Shown here: positions 1 through 6,600 of the stretch, one piece after another
Layout of the letters: every line of letters begins with the position of its first letter
Position numbering within the stretch: position 1 is the first letter of the stretch
From: Verrucomicrobia subdivision 3 bacterium UBA7542
GTDB lineage: Bacteria; Verrucomicrobiota; Verrucomicrobiia; Limisphaerales; UBA11358
Length of the DNA: 16,827 nt
Direction of reading: 5' to 3'
Assembly: GCA_002479245.1 (NCBI GenBank)
Contig: DLMG01000033.1
Location: 1-16,827, forward strand
Notes under the pieces: generated by a model
Databases searched by the model: none
What the model saw: the letters and a program-made list of their open reading frames with translations, nothing else
What the model was told of the DNA's origin: nothing
Translations under genes and position numbers: made by a program

Positions 1-489
1 CTTGAACCTGACAATCCGCAATTTCATTATGATTTCGGGACCGTTTTGCTCGCAAACTCAAACGTGGACGAAGCCATCGCTCAATTTTCCGAAGCCTTGC
101 GGCTGAAACCGGATTTTGCGGATGCGCACGGCAATCTGGCTGTAGCTTTCATCAGACAGGGCAGAGCCAGGGAGGCTCTCATCCATTTTTCCGAAGCGGT
201 TCGACTGCAACCAAACGATCCAGATAGGCGCTTTAACCTTGGCCTCGCCCGGCTCGACAACCATCAGCCAGCCGAGGCCGCCTTCCAATTTTCCGAAGAA
301 CTCCGGCTCACGCCAAACGAAACCAAGGCGCACTACCGTCTCGCGCAGGCGCTGCAACAGCAAAACAAACTGGCCGGCGCCGTCGAGCATTACCGCGAAG
401 CGCTGCGGCTCACACCGGAATTCCCCGAAGCAAAAGCCGCGCTCGACCAAATCCTTTCCACCAATCCGAATCTGAAAGCCGAACCTTGA
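1..489 (+). CDS. TPR-repeat protein, 3' end only
   Basis: The frame is open to the left edge, so only the last 162 codons are present. The visible protein is four 34-residue tetratricopeptide repeats plus part of a fifth. Each has the usual small/large residue pattern and ends in a variant of EALRLxP (EALRLKP, EAVRLQP, EELRLTP, EALRLTP). TPRs form helical scaffolds for protein contacts. In this type of organism such C-terminal arrays often end large membrane glycosyltransferases or secretion/assembly factors, but the N-terminal part that would decide is outside the window. An internal TTG at 46 could be read as a start, but the repeat register continues upstream of it. It ends 41 bp before thrH on the same strand. 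TPR identity is certain; function is unknown. Confidence 0.85.
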   Translation, partial: LEPDNPQFHYDFGTVLLANSNVDEAIAQFSEALRLKPDFADAHGNLAVAFIRQGRAREALIHFSEAVRLQPNDPDRRFNLGLARLDNHQPAEAAFQFSEELRLTPNETKAHYRLAQALQQQNKLAGAVEHYREALRLTPEFPEAKAALDQILSTNPNLKAEP

Positions 490-494
490 ACCGC

Positions 495-523
495 TCGACA
501 CCGTGGGTTGTTTTTGGAAGACT
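495..523 (+). promoter_or_regulatory. Candidate thrH promoter, start-proximal
   Basis: TCGACA (495-500), a 17-bp spacer and AAGACT (518-523) lie 7 nt before the thrH ATG. The geometry matches four other candidates in this window, which is the main reason to list it. Transcription would start close to the start codon. Confidence 0.35.
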
Positions 524-530
524 CCCGCCG

Positions 531-1136
531 ATGAAACAATCAATCGTCACTTTGGACATGGAAGGCGTGCTGACGCCGGAAATCTGGATTGCGGTCGCCG
601 AAAAGACCGGCATCCCGGAATTGCGCCGCACCACCCGCGACGAGCCGGATTATGACAAGCTCATGCTGGGGCGGCTTGCCATTCTCAACCAGCACGGCCT
701 GAAACTTTCCGACATCCAGCAGGTCATCGGCATGCTGCGGCCGCTGCCCGGCAGCAGGAAATTTCTGGATGAACTGCGTTCGTTCGTGCAGGTCATCGTT
801 CTCTCCGACACGTTCGAACAATTCGCCTTTCCCCTGCTCCGCCAACTCGGCTGGCCGGTGCTCCTGTGTCACCGGCTCGTCGTCGAAAACGACCGCATCG
901 TGGATTACCAGTTACGCATCCGGGAGCAGAAGCGCGAGGCCGTGGCCGCCTTCAAACGGATGAATTATCACGTCATCTCCGGCGGCGATTCGTTCAACGA
1001 CACCGCCATGCTCGTCGAGGCGCACGTGGGAATACTCTTCCGCGCGCCGGACGCGGTGAAACAGCAATTCCCGCAGTTTGAGGCCGTCGAGACTTATGCC
1101 GATTTGATGAAGCTGATCAAGGCGGCGATGGCGTAG
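531..1136 (+). CDS. thrH: ThrH: phosphoserine phosphatase / homoserine phosphotransferase
   Basis: This HAD-superfamily enzyme removes phosphate from phosphoserine and, in the characterised Pseudomonas ThrH, can pass it to homoserine, linking serine and threonine synthesis in the cytosol. The 201-residue protein keeps all four HAD motifs: LDMEG near residues 8-12 (nucleophile D9, with E11 in the usual second Asp position, a ThrH trait), SDT at 92-94, K134, and GGDSFND at 151-157. The LTPEIWIAVAEKTGI stretch and length fit ThrH rather than classical SerB. The ATG at 531 is chosen because the protein then begins directly before motif I; an in-frame TTG at 486 would add a 15-residue tail with no homology I recognise. 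It converges with gpsA across an 80-bp gap. Confidence 0.93.
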   Translation: MKQSIVTLDMEGVLTPEIWIAVAEKTGIPELRRTTRDEPDYDKLMLGRLAILNQHGLKLSDIQQVIGMLRPLPGSRKFLDELRSFVQVIVLSDTFEQFAFPLLRQLGWPVLLCHRLVVENDRIVDYQLRIREQKREAVAAFKRMNYHVISGGDSFNDTAMLVEAHVGILFRAPDAVKQQFPQFEAVETYADLMKLIKAAMA

Positions 1137-1146
1137 CGGTTCCCCA

Positions 1147-1205
1147 TCGTCCTCGAATTTTAGGTTGGAAGATTTTGATTGCGAGGACGAGGACGAGAAC
1201 GAGGA
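1147..1205. repeat. Inverted repeat with hexamer tandem (CGAGGA)n
   Basis: Between the convergent thrH and gpsA ends, TCGTCCTCG (1147-1155) is inverted perfectly by CGAGGACGA (1182-1190). The right arm runs on as a hexamer tandem: CGAGGA, CGAGGA, CGAGAA, CGAGGA (1182-1205). An A7 run (1210-1216) abuts the gpsA stop. No canonical terminator results in either direction, because no T-run follows the hairpin. Confidence 0.6.
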
Positions 1206-1216
1206 GGATAAAAAAA

Positions 1217-2194
1217 TCAGTCCTCCGCCTTGAACGCGCGGGAAATCAAATCCTGCACCGCTTGTTTGGGTTTTTTGCCTTCGTAGAGCAGCGCATAAAC
1301 CTCGTCAATGATCGGCGTGAGCACCTTCTTCCCGCGCGCCAGCCGGTGTGCGGATCGTGCCGTCGGATATCCCTCGGCCAGTTTCGGATGCGACGCCTGG
1401 ATTGCCGCCATCGTTTCACCGTGCCCAAGGCGTTCGCCGAGGTCGCGATTGCGGCTTTGTTTCGAGAAACACGTCAGCATGAGGTCGCCCAGACCGCTCA
1501 AACCGGCGAACGTTTCCGGCTGCGCGCCGCACGCCACCCCCAGCCGGCGTATTTCAGACAACGCCCGCGTGACCAGTCCGGCCTTGGTGTTGTCGCCGTA
1601 GCCCAGCCCGTCGCTCACGCCGGCGGCGATGGCGATGATGTTTTTCAGCGCGCCGCCGTATTCCACGCCGAGGATGTCCGTGCTGCGGTAAATGCGAAAC
1701 TTGGGACGGTGGAAAAGTCCCTGCACCGTTTGCGCCGTGCCGTCGCTTTCGCTGGCGCAAACCACCGTGGTCGGAATGCCCAGCGCCACTTCGCGGGCAA
1801 AGCTCGGCCCGGAAAGCACGGCCACGCGATCCGCCGGGGCCTGCTCGCGCAGTATCCGGCTCATCGTTTCGCCGGTCTCAAATTCAATGCCCTTGGTCAC
1901 GCTCACCATGATGGCCGGATGCCCTTTCAATTTTACGGCGACCTGACGGAAGGCCTGCGACGGGATGGCCATGGCCAGGCACTCGGCACCCGCCACCGCC
2001 CTGGCAAAATCCACCTCCACTTTCCAGTCGGACGGCAACGCCATGCCGGGCAGGTAACGCTCATTCCGCCCGTGGCGGAGTTCGTCGAGCGTCCGGACGT
2101 CAATGTCCCAAAGTGTCACGGCATTGCCGTTTTCGTGGAGCACCTTGGCCAGGGCGGTTCCCCACGCACCCGCGCCGAGCACGGTAATTTTCAT
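1217..2194 (-). CDS. gpsA: Glycerol-3-phosphate dehydrogenase [NAD(P)+]
   Basis: GpsA reduces dihydroxyacetone phosphate to sn-glycerol-3-phosphate, the backbone and acyl acceptor for phospholipid synthesis. The 325-residue length is typical. The N-terminus has a Rossmann dinucleotide-binding loop GAGAWG (7-12). Family motifs SGPSFAREVA and the catalytic-lysine segment GGALKNIIAIAAG follow, then the NTKAGLVTRAL helix. The start at 2194 is favoured over upstream extensions because MKITVLGAGAWG is the canonical N-terminus and a GGAGG lies 7 nt upstream. The ATG overlaps the plsY stop as ATGA, so the two are translated together. PlsY uses the product of GpsA, which makes the pairing functionally direct. 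Confidence 0.96.
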   Translation of the reverse strand: MKITVLGAGAWGTALAKVLHENGNAVTLWDIDVRTLDELRHGRNERYLPGMALPSDWKVEVDFARAVAGAECLAMAIPSQAFRQVAVKLKGHPAIMVSVTKGIEFETGETMSRILREQAPADRVAVLSGPSFAREVALGIPTTVVCASESDGTAQTVQGLFHRPKFRIYRSTDILGVEYGGALKNIIAIAAGVSDGLGYGDNTKAGLVTRALSEIRRLGVACGAQPETFAGLSGLGDLMLTCFSKQSRNRDLGERLGHGETMAAIQASHPKLAEGYPTARSAHRLARGKKVLTPIIDEVYALLYEGKKPKQAVQDLISRAFKAED

Positions 2195-2829
2195 TTCGTT
2201 GCCTCCGGGGTTGCGGATTTCTGACCAAAACGTTGCTCGGTGCCATTGAGCAGACGCTGGATGTTGCCCCGGTGTTTGAAGATGGCGAGTAGTCCCAGCA
2301 CGGTGGTGACAATTCCCAAAAACCGGCTGTCCTTTGTCAACCAGACCGCCGTTGGCAACGCCGCCGCCGCCGCGATGGAAGCCACCGACACGTAGCGGCT
2401 CAACACGAACACAACCATCCACGTGCCCAACGAAATGCCCGCGGCCAGCGGCGCCAGCGCAAAATAAACCCCCGCACTGGTGGCGATGCCCTTGCCGCCC
2501 TTGAACTTCAGCCAGCAGGTAAAATTATGACCGAGCACCGCCGAAATGCCCGCAACGATTCTCAGATTTTCAATTTGATCTGGCGCGACCGCAAACAACT
2601 GGATGACGAAATCCGCAAGCCAGGCACACGCGGCGAAACCTTTGAGTCCGTCCGCCACGAGCACGAAGATGCCCGCCGGTTTGCCGAGAATGCGAAAGGC
2701 ATTGGCCGCGCCGATGTTGCCGCTGCCAACGGTGCGAATGTCAATCCCCTTGGCGCGGGCGACCAGATAGCCGGTTGGGATTGAACCCAGCAAATACGCC
2801 GCCACGGCGATGACAATAAAAACGAGCAC
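2191..2829 (-). CDS. plsY: PlsY: acyl-phosphate glycerol-3-phosphate acyltransferase
   Basis: PlsY is an inner-membrane enzyme that transfers an acyl chain from acyl-phosphate to glycerol-3-phosphate, the first step of phosphatidic acid synthesis. The 212-residue protein is hydrophobic with about five to seven membrane segments. It shows the three family motifs: GSGNIGAANAF near 36-46, GHNFTCWLKFKGGKGIATS in the middle, and KHRGNIQRLLNGTE near the C-terminus. The start is GTG at 2829-2827, giving MLVFIVIAVAAYLLGSIPTG, a normal PlsY N-terminus. It is first in a two-gene operon with gpsA. The C-terminal tail after NGTE (about 15 polar residues) is family-variable. Confidence 0.95.
   Translation of the reverse strand: MLVFIVIAVAAYLLGSIPTGYLVARAKGIDIRTVGSGNIGAANAFRILGKPAGIFVLVADGLKGFAACAWLADFVIQLFAVAPDQIENLRIVAGISAVLGHNFTCWLKFKGGKGIATSAGVYFALAPLAAGISLGTWMVVFVLSRYVSVASIAAAAALPTAVWLTKDSRFLGIVTTVLGLLAIFKHRGNIQRLLNGTEQRFGQKSATPEATK
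2202..2206 (-). promoter_or_regulatory. Shine-Dalgarno of gpsA
   Basis: GGAGG on the minus strand, 7 nt upstream of the gpsA ATG and inside the 3' end of plsY. It fixes the gpsA start and is one of the strongest SD sites in the window. Confidence 0.75.
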
Positions 2830-2835
2830 GGCGGG

Positions 2836-2864
2836 AGTTTATGAACCCGAAGTCCAAAGTTCAA
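2836..2864 (-). promoter_or_regulatory. Candidate plsY-gpsA promoter
   Basis: On the minus strand TTGAAC (2864-2859), a 17-bp spacer and TAAACT (2841-2836) end 6 nt before the plsY GTG. The -35 lies within the heptamer repeat next door. The spacing would put the transcript start at or near the start codon. Confidence 0.45.
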
Positions 2865-2876
2865 AGTCCAAAGTTT
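2851..2876. repeat. Heptamer tandem repeat, AGTCCAA type
   Basis: Three 7-bp units, AGTCCAA, AGTTCAA, AGTCCAA, then AGTTTTT, lie just upstream of plsY. The same family occurs inside lpxB at 4936-4970. It supplies the candidate plsY -35. Confidence 0.7.
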
Positions 2877-2915
2877 TTCAAAAACGCCGCCCTGTCCATC
2901 AAAATGGCAAAAACT

Positions 2916-2980
2916 CCCCTCTCCCGTCGCTTCGCGCCACCCTCTCCCCGCCCAAGCGGGGAGAGGGACGGGGCGAGGGG
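2916..2980. repeat. Double-hairpin (REP/MITE-like) intergenic element
   Basis: A perfect 12-bp stem (2940-2951 with 2956-2967, loop CCAA) sits inside an outer arm pair, 2916-2928 with 2967-2980, that matches apart from one substitution and one extra base. It is very GC-rich, built of CCCTCTCCCC-type strings. It lies between the divergent plsY and oxidoreductase genes and has no T-run, so it is not a terminator. Elements of this look occur as dispersed palindromes in many bacterial genomes. Confidence 0.75.
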
Positions 2981-3068
2981 TGCGTCATTTTCAGTCACTC
3001 AATACTGTTCCCTTGCGTGAGACTCATTTCGACTTTCGGTGACTCGGTAAAAATGGCACACTGCCCGC

Positions 3069-4106
3069 ATGGCATCAAAGGTCAAAGTCGCCGTTCTCGG
3101 CACCGGCTCGCTGGGTCAGAACCATGTCCGCATCTACTCGGAACTCGCCGCCACCGGCCTAGTGGAATTCACCGGCATCTTCGACACGTCTGCCGACACC
3201 GCCCGCAAAATTGCCGCCAAACATGGCACTCGGATTTTCTCTTCGATTGCCGAATTGGCTACCGCGAGTGATGCCGTCAACATTGTCACGCCCACCACTA
3301 CGCATTTTGAACTCGCCAAATTGCTGTTGCAGCAGGGCAAACACGTCCTCGTGGAAAAGCCGATGACCGACAGCTCCGAGCAGGCCGCCGAGCTGTGCGA
3401 ACTCGCGCAGCAGAAGAATTGCGTCCTGCAAGTCGGCCACGTCGAGCGGTTCAATCCGGTTTTCAATTTTCTCCAGACCGTCGCCACCGAGCCGGTGTTC
3501 ATCGAGTGCAGTCGCCACTCGCCGTTTCCCGCGCGCAGCACCGACATTGGCGTGGTGCTGGATTTGATGATTCACGACCTGGACGTGGTGCTCGCGTTTG
3601 TAAAATCGCCGGTGACGAGCGTGGATGCCGTGGGCATTCCCGTTTTGAGCAAATCTGAGGACATCGCCAACGCGCGGCTGCGTTTCGCCAACGGCTGCGT
3701 CGCCAACCTCACCGCCAGCCGCGTCAGCCCGGCCTGGATGCGGAAGATCCGCGTGTTCAGCGGCCCGACCAATCCCTGCTACATCTCGCTCGATTACCGC
3801 GCGCAGGAAGGATTCATCTATCGCGTCGCCCGAGACGGTGAGGAAGAAAGTTCGCTGCTGAAAAAAGTGCTGGCCGCCAAACTCGGCATCGGGAAGGACT
3901 CAACCATCGTCAGCGAATTCGGCGGCAAACGCATCGTGCGCGAGCCGGTGCCGATTGCCAAAGACGAACCGCTCAAGCTGGAACTGCAAAGCTTCGTCAA
4001 TTGCGTCCGCGAAAAACAGACGCCCGTCGTCAGCGGTGAATCCGCCAAACGCGCTTTGGATCTGGCCTTTGAAATCACACGGCAAATCCAAAGTCAAAAA
4101 AATTAA
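3069..4106 (+). CDS. Gfo/Idh/MocA-family NAD(P)-dependent oxidoreductase beside lpxB
   Basis: This is a 345-residue soluble sugar-type dehydrogenase. The Rossmann loop GTGSLG is at 11-16, the family lysine motif EKP at 96-98 and the catalytic-region DLMIHDLD at 165-172, followed by the alpha/beta substrate domain. Substrate is not readable from motifs. Its position before lpxB on the same strand suggests a role in lipid A or nucleotide-sugar metabolism. One known example is GnnA, which oxidises the 3-OH of UDP-GlcNAc before amination to make GlcN3N-type lipid A, but the partner aminotransferase GnnB is not in the window, so GnnA is only a hypothesis. The ATG at 3069 directly precedes the Rossmann strand; no clear SD is seen. 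The last codons run into a repeat that also supplies the stop. Confidence 0.85.
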   Translation: MASKVKVAVLGTGSLGQNHVRIYSELAATGLVEFTGIFDTSADTARKIAAKHGTRIFSSIAELATASDAVNIVTPTTTHFELAKLLLQQGKHVLVEKPMTDSSEQAAELCELAQQKNCVLQVGHVERFNPVFNFLQTVATEPVFIECSRHSPFPARSTDIGVVLDLMIHDLDVVLAFVKSPVTSVDAVGIPVLSKSEDIANARLRFANGCVANLTASRVSPAWMRKIRVFSGPTNPCYISLDYRAQEGFIYRVARDGEEESSLLKKVLAAKLGIGKDSTIVSEFGGKRIVREPVPIAKDEPLKLELQSFVNCVREKQTPVVSGESAKRALDLAFEITRQIQSQKN

Positions 4107-4365
4107 CGCAAAGGCGCAAAGACGCGGAGAAACAAAAAAACATCGGGGACAATCTATGTTTAAATCGAAACTGACAACACAAATCCAAGTTGAAACTCGT
4201 CGCGCACAAAAACACATTTCTGCGTGGGTGTTGCACGTCCTTTTCGCCAACGGATGAAAGGTCCAACTGATGTGAAATATTCCATCAAAAAAAATCCGTT
4301 GGCAAGCATTGGGCCGAATGCCATCGTTTTGGTTGCGCCTCTGCGCCTTTGCGTCTTTGCGTTAA
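4103..4365. repeat. Noncoding element with 27-bp inverted heptamer arms (MITE-like)
   Basis: The left arm (4103-4129) and the inverted right arm (4339-4365) match at 24 of 27 positions. They are made of GCAAAG-G/A-C heptamer units. A second perfect 10-bp inverted pair is nested inside (GCCAACGGAT 4246-4255 and ATCCGTTGGC 4294-4303). The element fills almost the whole gap between the oxidoreductase and lpxB: its first bases contain the upstream TAA stop and its right arm ends 9 bp before the lpxB GTG. Frames inside it look like chance. No target-site duplication or coding content was recognised. Confidence 0.7.
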
Positions 4366-4374
4366 AACAGGTTT

Positions 4375-5550
4375 GTGAAACCAAAAACGTTCATGCTCAT
4401 CGCCGGTGAGGCGAGCGGGGATTTGCTCGCGGCGGAATTGGTTTCCGCGCTGCTTGCCGCGTTGAAGCGAAGCGAAGACGGGCGCGTCCCGCAATTCTTC
4501 GGCGCGGGCGGTTCACGCATGGCAACGGCGGGAGTCGAGCTGGCCTTCGACCTGACGCAGCACTCGGTTATCGGCATTTCCGATGTGCTGATAAATTATT
4601 TCAAGTTCCGCCGGCTGTTCCATCAATTGCTGAAACTGGCGATTGAACGCAAACCGGACGCCATCATCGGCGTGGATTACGGCGGGTTTAATCTGCGCTT
4701 CGGCCACGCCATCAAACAATACGTCCGCAAAAATCGATCGGCGTCCACGCCGTGGAATCCGAAAATCATTCAGTTCGTGTCGCCGCAGGTCTGGGCGTCG
4801 CGACCGGGCCGGGCGAATTTGCTCGCGGCGGATTACGATCTGCTCCTGAGCATTTTCCCGTTTGAAAAGGATTGGTATGCCAAGCGCGTGCCGAAGTTGC
4901 GCGTGGAATTTGTCGGGCATCCCATGGTGGATAGAAGTTCAAAGTCCAGAGTCCAGAGTCCAAAGTCTGAAAACGCAGCGCCAACAGTTTTGCTTTTGCC
5001 TGGCAGCCGCAAAAGCGAGTTGCAACGGCACCTGCCGCCAATGCTCGGCGCATTGAAACTGATTCAGGAAAAGTTGCCGTCGGTGAAAGCGAAAATGGTT
5101 TTGCCGGATGAAGCTTTAAAACAACTCGCGGACAAGCTGTTCACGCTCCCGTCAGATACGGAAATCCAAATTGGCAATCTGCCGCAGGCGCTCGCACAGG
5201 CGGACGTTGCCATCGCCTCAACCGGCACGGTGACGGTGGAATGCGCGTTCTTCGGCGTGCCGACGGTGACGCTCTACAAAACGTCGTGGCTTACCTACCA
5301 GATTGCCAAACGCATCGTCACGGTGAAATCGCTGACGATGCCGAACTTGCTGGCGAACGAGGAGGTTTTTCCCGAATTCATCCAGGGTGCCGCCACGCCT
5401 GACCATATTGCCAGAGCCGCGCTGGAGCTTTTGCAAAACGAACCGCGCCGGATTCAAATTAAAAAGCGGCTGGCGGAAATCATTTCTTCCCTGGGCGGAC
5501 CCGGCGCGACCACGCGAGCGGCAACGGCGATTTTGAGTTTGTTTCAATAA
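4375..5550 (+). CDS. lpxB: Lipid-A-disaccharide synthase
   Basis: LpxB joins UDP-2,3-diacylglucosamine and lipid X to form the lipid A disaccharide at the inner membrane, a marker of a diderm cell. The 391-residue GT19 enzyme has the N-terminal GEASGD (11-16), the FVSPQVWASR segment, the hinge-side FVGHPMVD, and the C-terminal lobe with LPGSRKSE (208-215) and STGTVTVECA. The GTG start at 4375 gives MKPKTFMLIAGEASGD; an ATG at 4393 (F-M-L) would trim six residues. A degenerate heptamer repeat (4936-4970) encodes residues 188-199, exactly the linker between the two lobes. Downstream is an AT-rich dyad. Assignment is secure. Confidence 0.96.
   Translation: MKPKTFMLIAGEASGDLLAAELVSALLAALKRSEDGRVPQFFGAGGSRMATAGVELAFDLTQHSVIGISDVLINYFKFRRLFHQLLKLAIERKPDAIIGVDYGGFNLRFGHAIKQYVRKNRSASTPWNPKIIQFVSPQVWASRPGRANLLAADYDLLLSIFPFEKDWYAKRVPKLRVEFVGHPMVDRSSKSRVQSPKSENAAPTVLLLPGSRKSELQRHLPPMLGALKLIQEKLPSVKAKMVLPDEALKQLADKLFTLPSDTEIQIGNLPQALAQADVAIASTGTVTVECAFFGVPTVTLYKTSWLTYQIAKRIVTVKSLTMPNLLANEEVFPEFIQGAATPDHIARAALELLQNEPRRIQIKKRLAEIISSLGGPGATTRAATAILSLFQ
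4936..4970 (+). repeat. In-frame heptamer repeat inside lpxB
   Basis: Five consecutive 7-bp units: AGTTCAA, AGTCCAG, AGTCCAG, AGTCCAA, AGTCTGA. They are read as SSKSRVQSPKSE at residues 188-199, between the FVGHPMVD and LPGSR motifs. The unit family is the same as at 2851-2876. The array is 35 bp, so it keeps frame only with the neighbouring base. Confidence 0.8.
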
Positions 5551-5574
5551 ATAGACGATCCTCATTTTAGTGAT

Positions 5575-5606
5575 ACAATTATTGAAATAGCTATTACATA
5601 AATTGT
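5575..5606. promoter_or_regulatory. AT-rich nested dyad downstream of lpxB
   Basis: ACAATT (5575-5580) and AATTGT (5601-5606) share one centre with the perfect palindrome AATAGCTATT (5586-5595). It is conspicuously AT-rich for this window. It could be an lpxB transcript-end hairpin (no T-run follows) or an operator for the downstream HIT gene. Confidence 0.4.
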
Positions 5607-5694
5607 GCTGGCGGTTTTGGGGAGCGCTTGTCCCCTTTGCGGCAAAACAGCCGGGCCACAGATCGGATGACGCGTTATCGGCAGTTACACAGTT

Positions 5695-5723
5695 TTGACT
5701 TTTCATGTCTTCATCGCTACTCT
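5695..5723 (+). promoter_or_regulatory. Candidate promoter of the HIT gene
   Basis: TTGACT (5695-5700), a 17-bp spacer and TACTCT (5718-5723) end 6 nt before the ATG at 5730. Same geometry as the other start-proximal promoters listed here. Confidence 0.42.
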
Positions 5724-5729
5724 GGGTGC

Positions 5730-6215
5730 ATGGAATCGCTGCACGCGCCGTGGCGCATCGAATACATCCTGTCGCCGAAACCACAACTCGATGCCAGCCT
5801 GTTCACCCGCATCGCGCAGTCCAATGACGACGAAGCGAACCGGGTGATTGTGCGCGACCGCACCTGCTTCGCGTTGCTCAACACCTATCCCTACAACGGC
5901 GGCCATTTGCTGGTCGTGCCCTACAAACAGGTCCCCGACCTGAACGGCCTGACCGAAGAGGAACTGGCCGATTTGTGGAAGCTCACCCGCCGCTGCATCA
6001 ACGCCCTGACGCAGGTGATGAAGCCGGATGGCTTCAATATCGGCATCAATCTGGGCAAGGTTGCCGGCGCGGGCATCGCTGAACATTTGCACATCCACAT
6101 CGTGCCGCGCTGGAACGGCGACACAAACTTCATGCCGGTTCTGGCCAACACAACCGTTTTACCAACGGCGCTGGACGAGGTCGCCGCGAAACTGCGCGCG
6201 GTGCTGGCACAATAA
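5730..6215 (+). CDS. HIT-family nucleotide hydrolase/phosphorylase (Ap4A phosphorylase-like)
   Basis: A 161-residue histidine-triad protein. The catalytic triad is H119-L-H121-I-H123, followed by VPRWNGDTNFMPV. The nucleotide-binding core NTYPYNGGHLLVVPYKQV and INLGKVAGAGIAEH are also present. The start PWRIEYI and the PRWNGDTNF tail resemble the actinobacterial diadenosine-tetraphosphate phosphorylase group, so a role in clearing Ap4A-type dinucleotides is likely but not proven. The ATG at 5730 is preferred to an in-frame start at 5628: the extra 34 residues look non-conserved, and a promoter-like element lies directly before 5730. It is monocistronic in appearance. Confidence 0.9.
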   Translation: MESLHAPWRIEYILSPKPQLDASLFTRIAQSNDDEANRVIVRDRTCFALLNTYPYNGGHLLVVPYKQVPDLNGLTEEELADLWKLTRRCINALTQVMKPDGFNIGINLGKVAGAGIAEHLHIHIVPRWNGDTNFMPVLANTTVLPTALDEVAAKLRAVLAQ

Positions 6216-6331
6216 AATTCTCCGCTTCCGAAAATGCCGACTGAAACCTTGCACTTCGAAAAGTGCCTGTTCCGCATCCTGTTTTTTGCGGACTTGCCAA
6301 AAATAATTTTCCGCCGGATGATGAACCTGTA

Positions 6332-6535
6332 ATGACAACGACCGTAGAAGCCATTTACGAGCACGGCAAACTTCTTTTGTCGGAGCCGTTGTCGTTGCCG
6401 GAAAAATCGCACGTTCGCGTGACCATCGAATCCGACACGGAGCGCGAGACGTGGTTGAAACTTTCCGAGGAAGCTTTGATGAAAACCTGGGACAATGACG
6501 CCGACGACGTCTTCAATGAACTGCTCAAGAAATGA
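6332..6535 (+). CDS. AF2212/MazE-like antitoxin, orphan
   Basis: A 67-residue protein. The N-terminal half (MTTTVEAIYEHGKLLLSEPL then LPEKSHVRVTI) is the small beta-fold DNA-binding domain of AF2212-like (DUF104) antitoxins. The C-terminal acidic tail KTWDNDADDVFNELLKK resembles the toxin-wrapping tail of antitoxins that neutralise MazF/PemK ribonucleases. The ATG at 6332 starts right at the domain; an in-frame ATG at 6263 would add 23 residues with no domain match. No complete toxin follows, only a short remnant in another frame overlapping the stop. It may be residual or may still regulate a distant toxin. Confidence 0.78.
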   Translation: MTTTVEAIYEHGKLLLSEPLSLPEKSHVRVTIESDTERETWLKLSEEALMKTWDNDADDVFNELLKK

Positions 6536-6572
6536 TGTCGTTCTTCTGCCGATTCCCTTCACCCGCTTGACT
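6534..6572 (+). pseudogene. Remnant of a MazF/PemK toxin N-terminus
   Basis: Overlapping the antitoxin stop and in a different frame, 6534-6569 translates as DVVLLPIPFTRL. This closely follows the family N-terminus (G)DVVLvPfPFTDL. No start codon for this frame is left, and after about a dozen residues the similarity ends and the next antitoxin gene begins at 6601. I read it as the stump of a deleted toxin. It is short, so chance similarity cannot be fully dismissed, but its position directly behind a MazE-type antitoxin is what a real toxin would have. Confidence 0.5.
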
Positions 6573-6595
6573 TGCCGTGGTTCTGGCGTGAAACT
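6567..6595 (+). promoter_or_regulatory. Candidate promoter of the antitoxin-toxin pair
   Basis: TTGACT (6567-6572), a 17-bp spacer and GAAACT (6590-6595) end 5 nt before the ATG at 6601. Same layout as four other candidates in the window. Confidence 0.4.
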
Positions 6596-6600
6596 AAGTT

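Noticed and set aside
1137..1216. Rho-independent terminator between thrH and gpsA
   Set aside because: The inverted repeat is not followed by a T-run on the proper strand; the A7 run lies directly at the gpsA stop without a hairpin before it.
1175..2224. Long plus-strand open frame (349 codons)
   Set aside because: It lies antisense to gpsA, which has full motifs and an SD. The frame is a codon-bias shadow in GC-rich DNA.
2851..2876. Possible CRISPR-type repeats
   Set aside because: Units are 7 bp and contiguous without spacers; this is a tandem repeat.
2810..3271. Open frame across the plsY-oxidoreductase gap
   Set aside because: It runs through the double hairpin and overlaps the oxidoreductase N-terminus; no family resemblance.
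4110..4409. Small open frames inside the heptamer-armed element
   Set aside because: Several frames on both strands, no domain, no start signals; best explained by repeat DNA.
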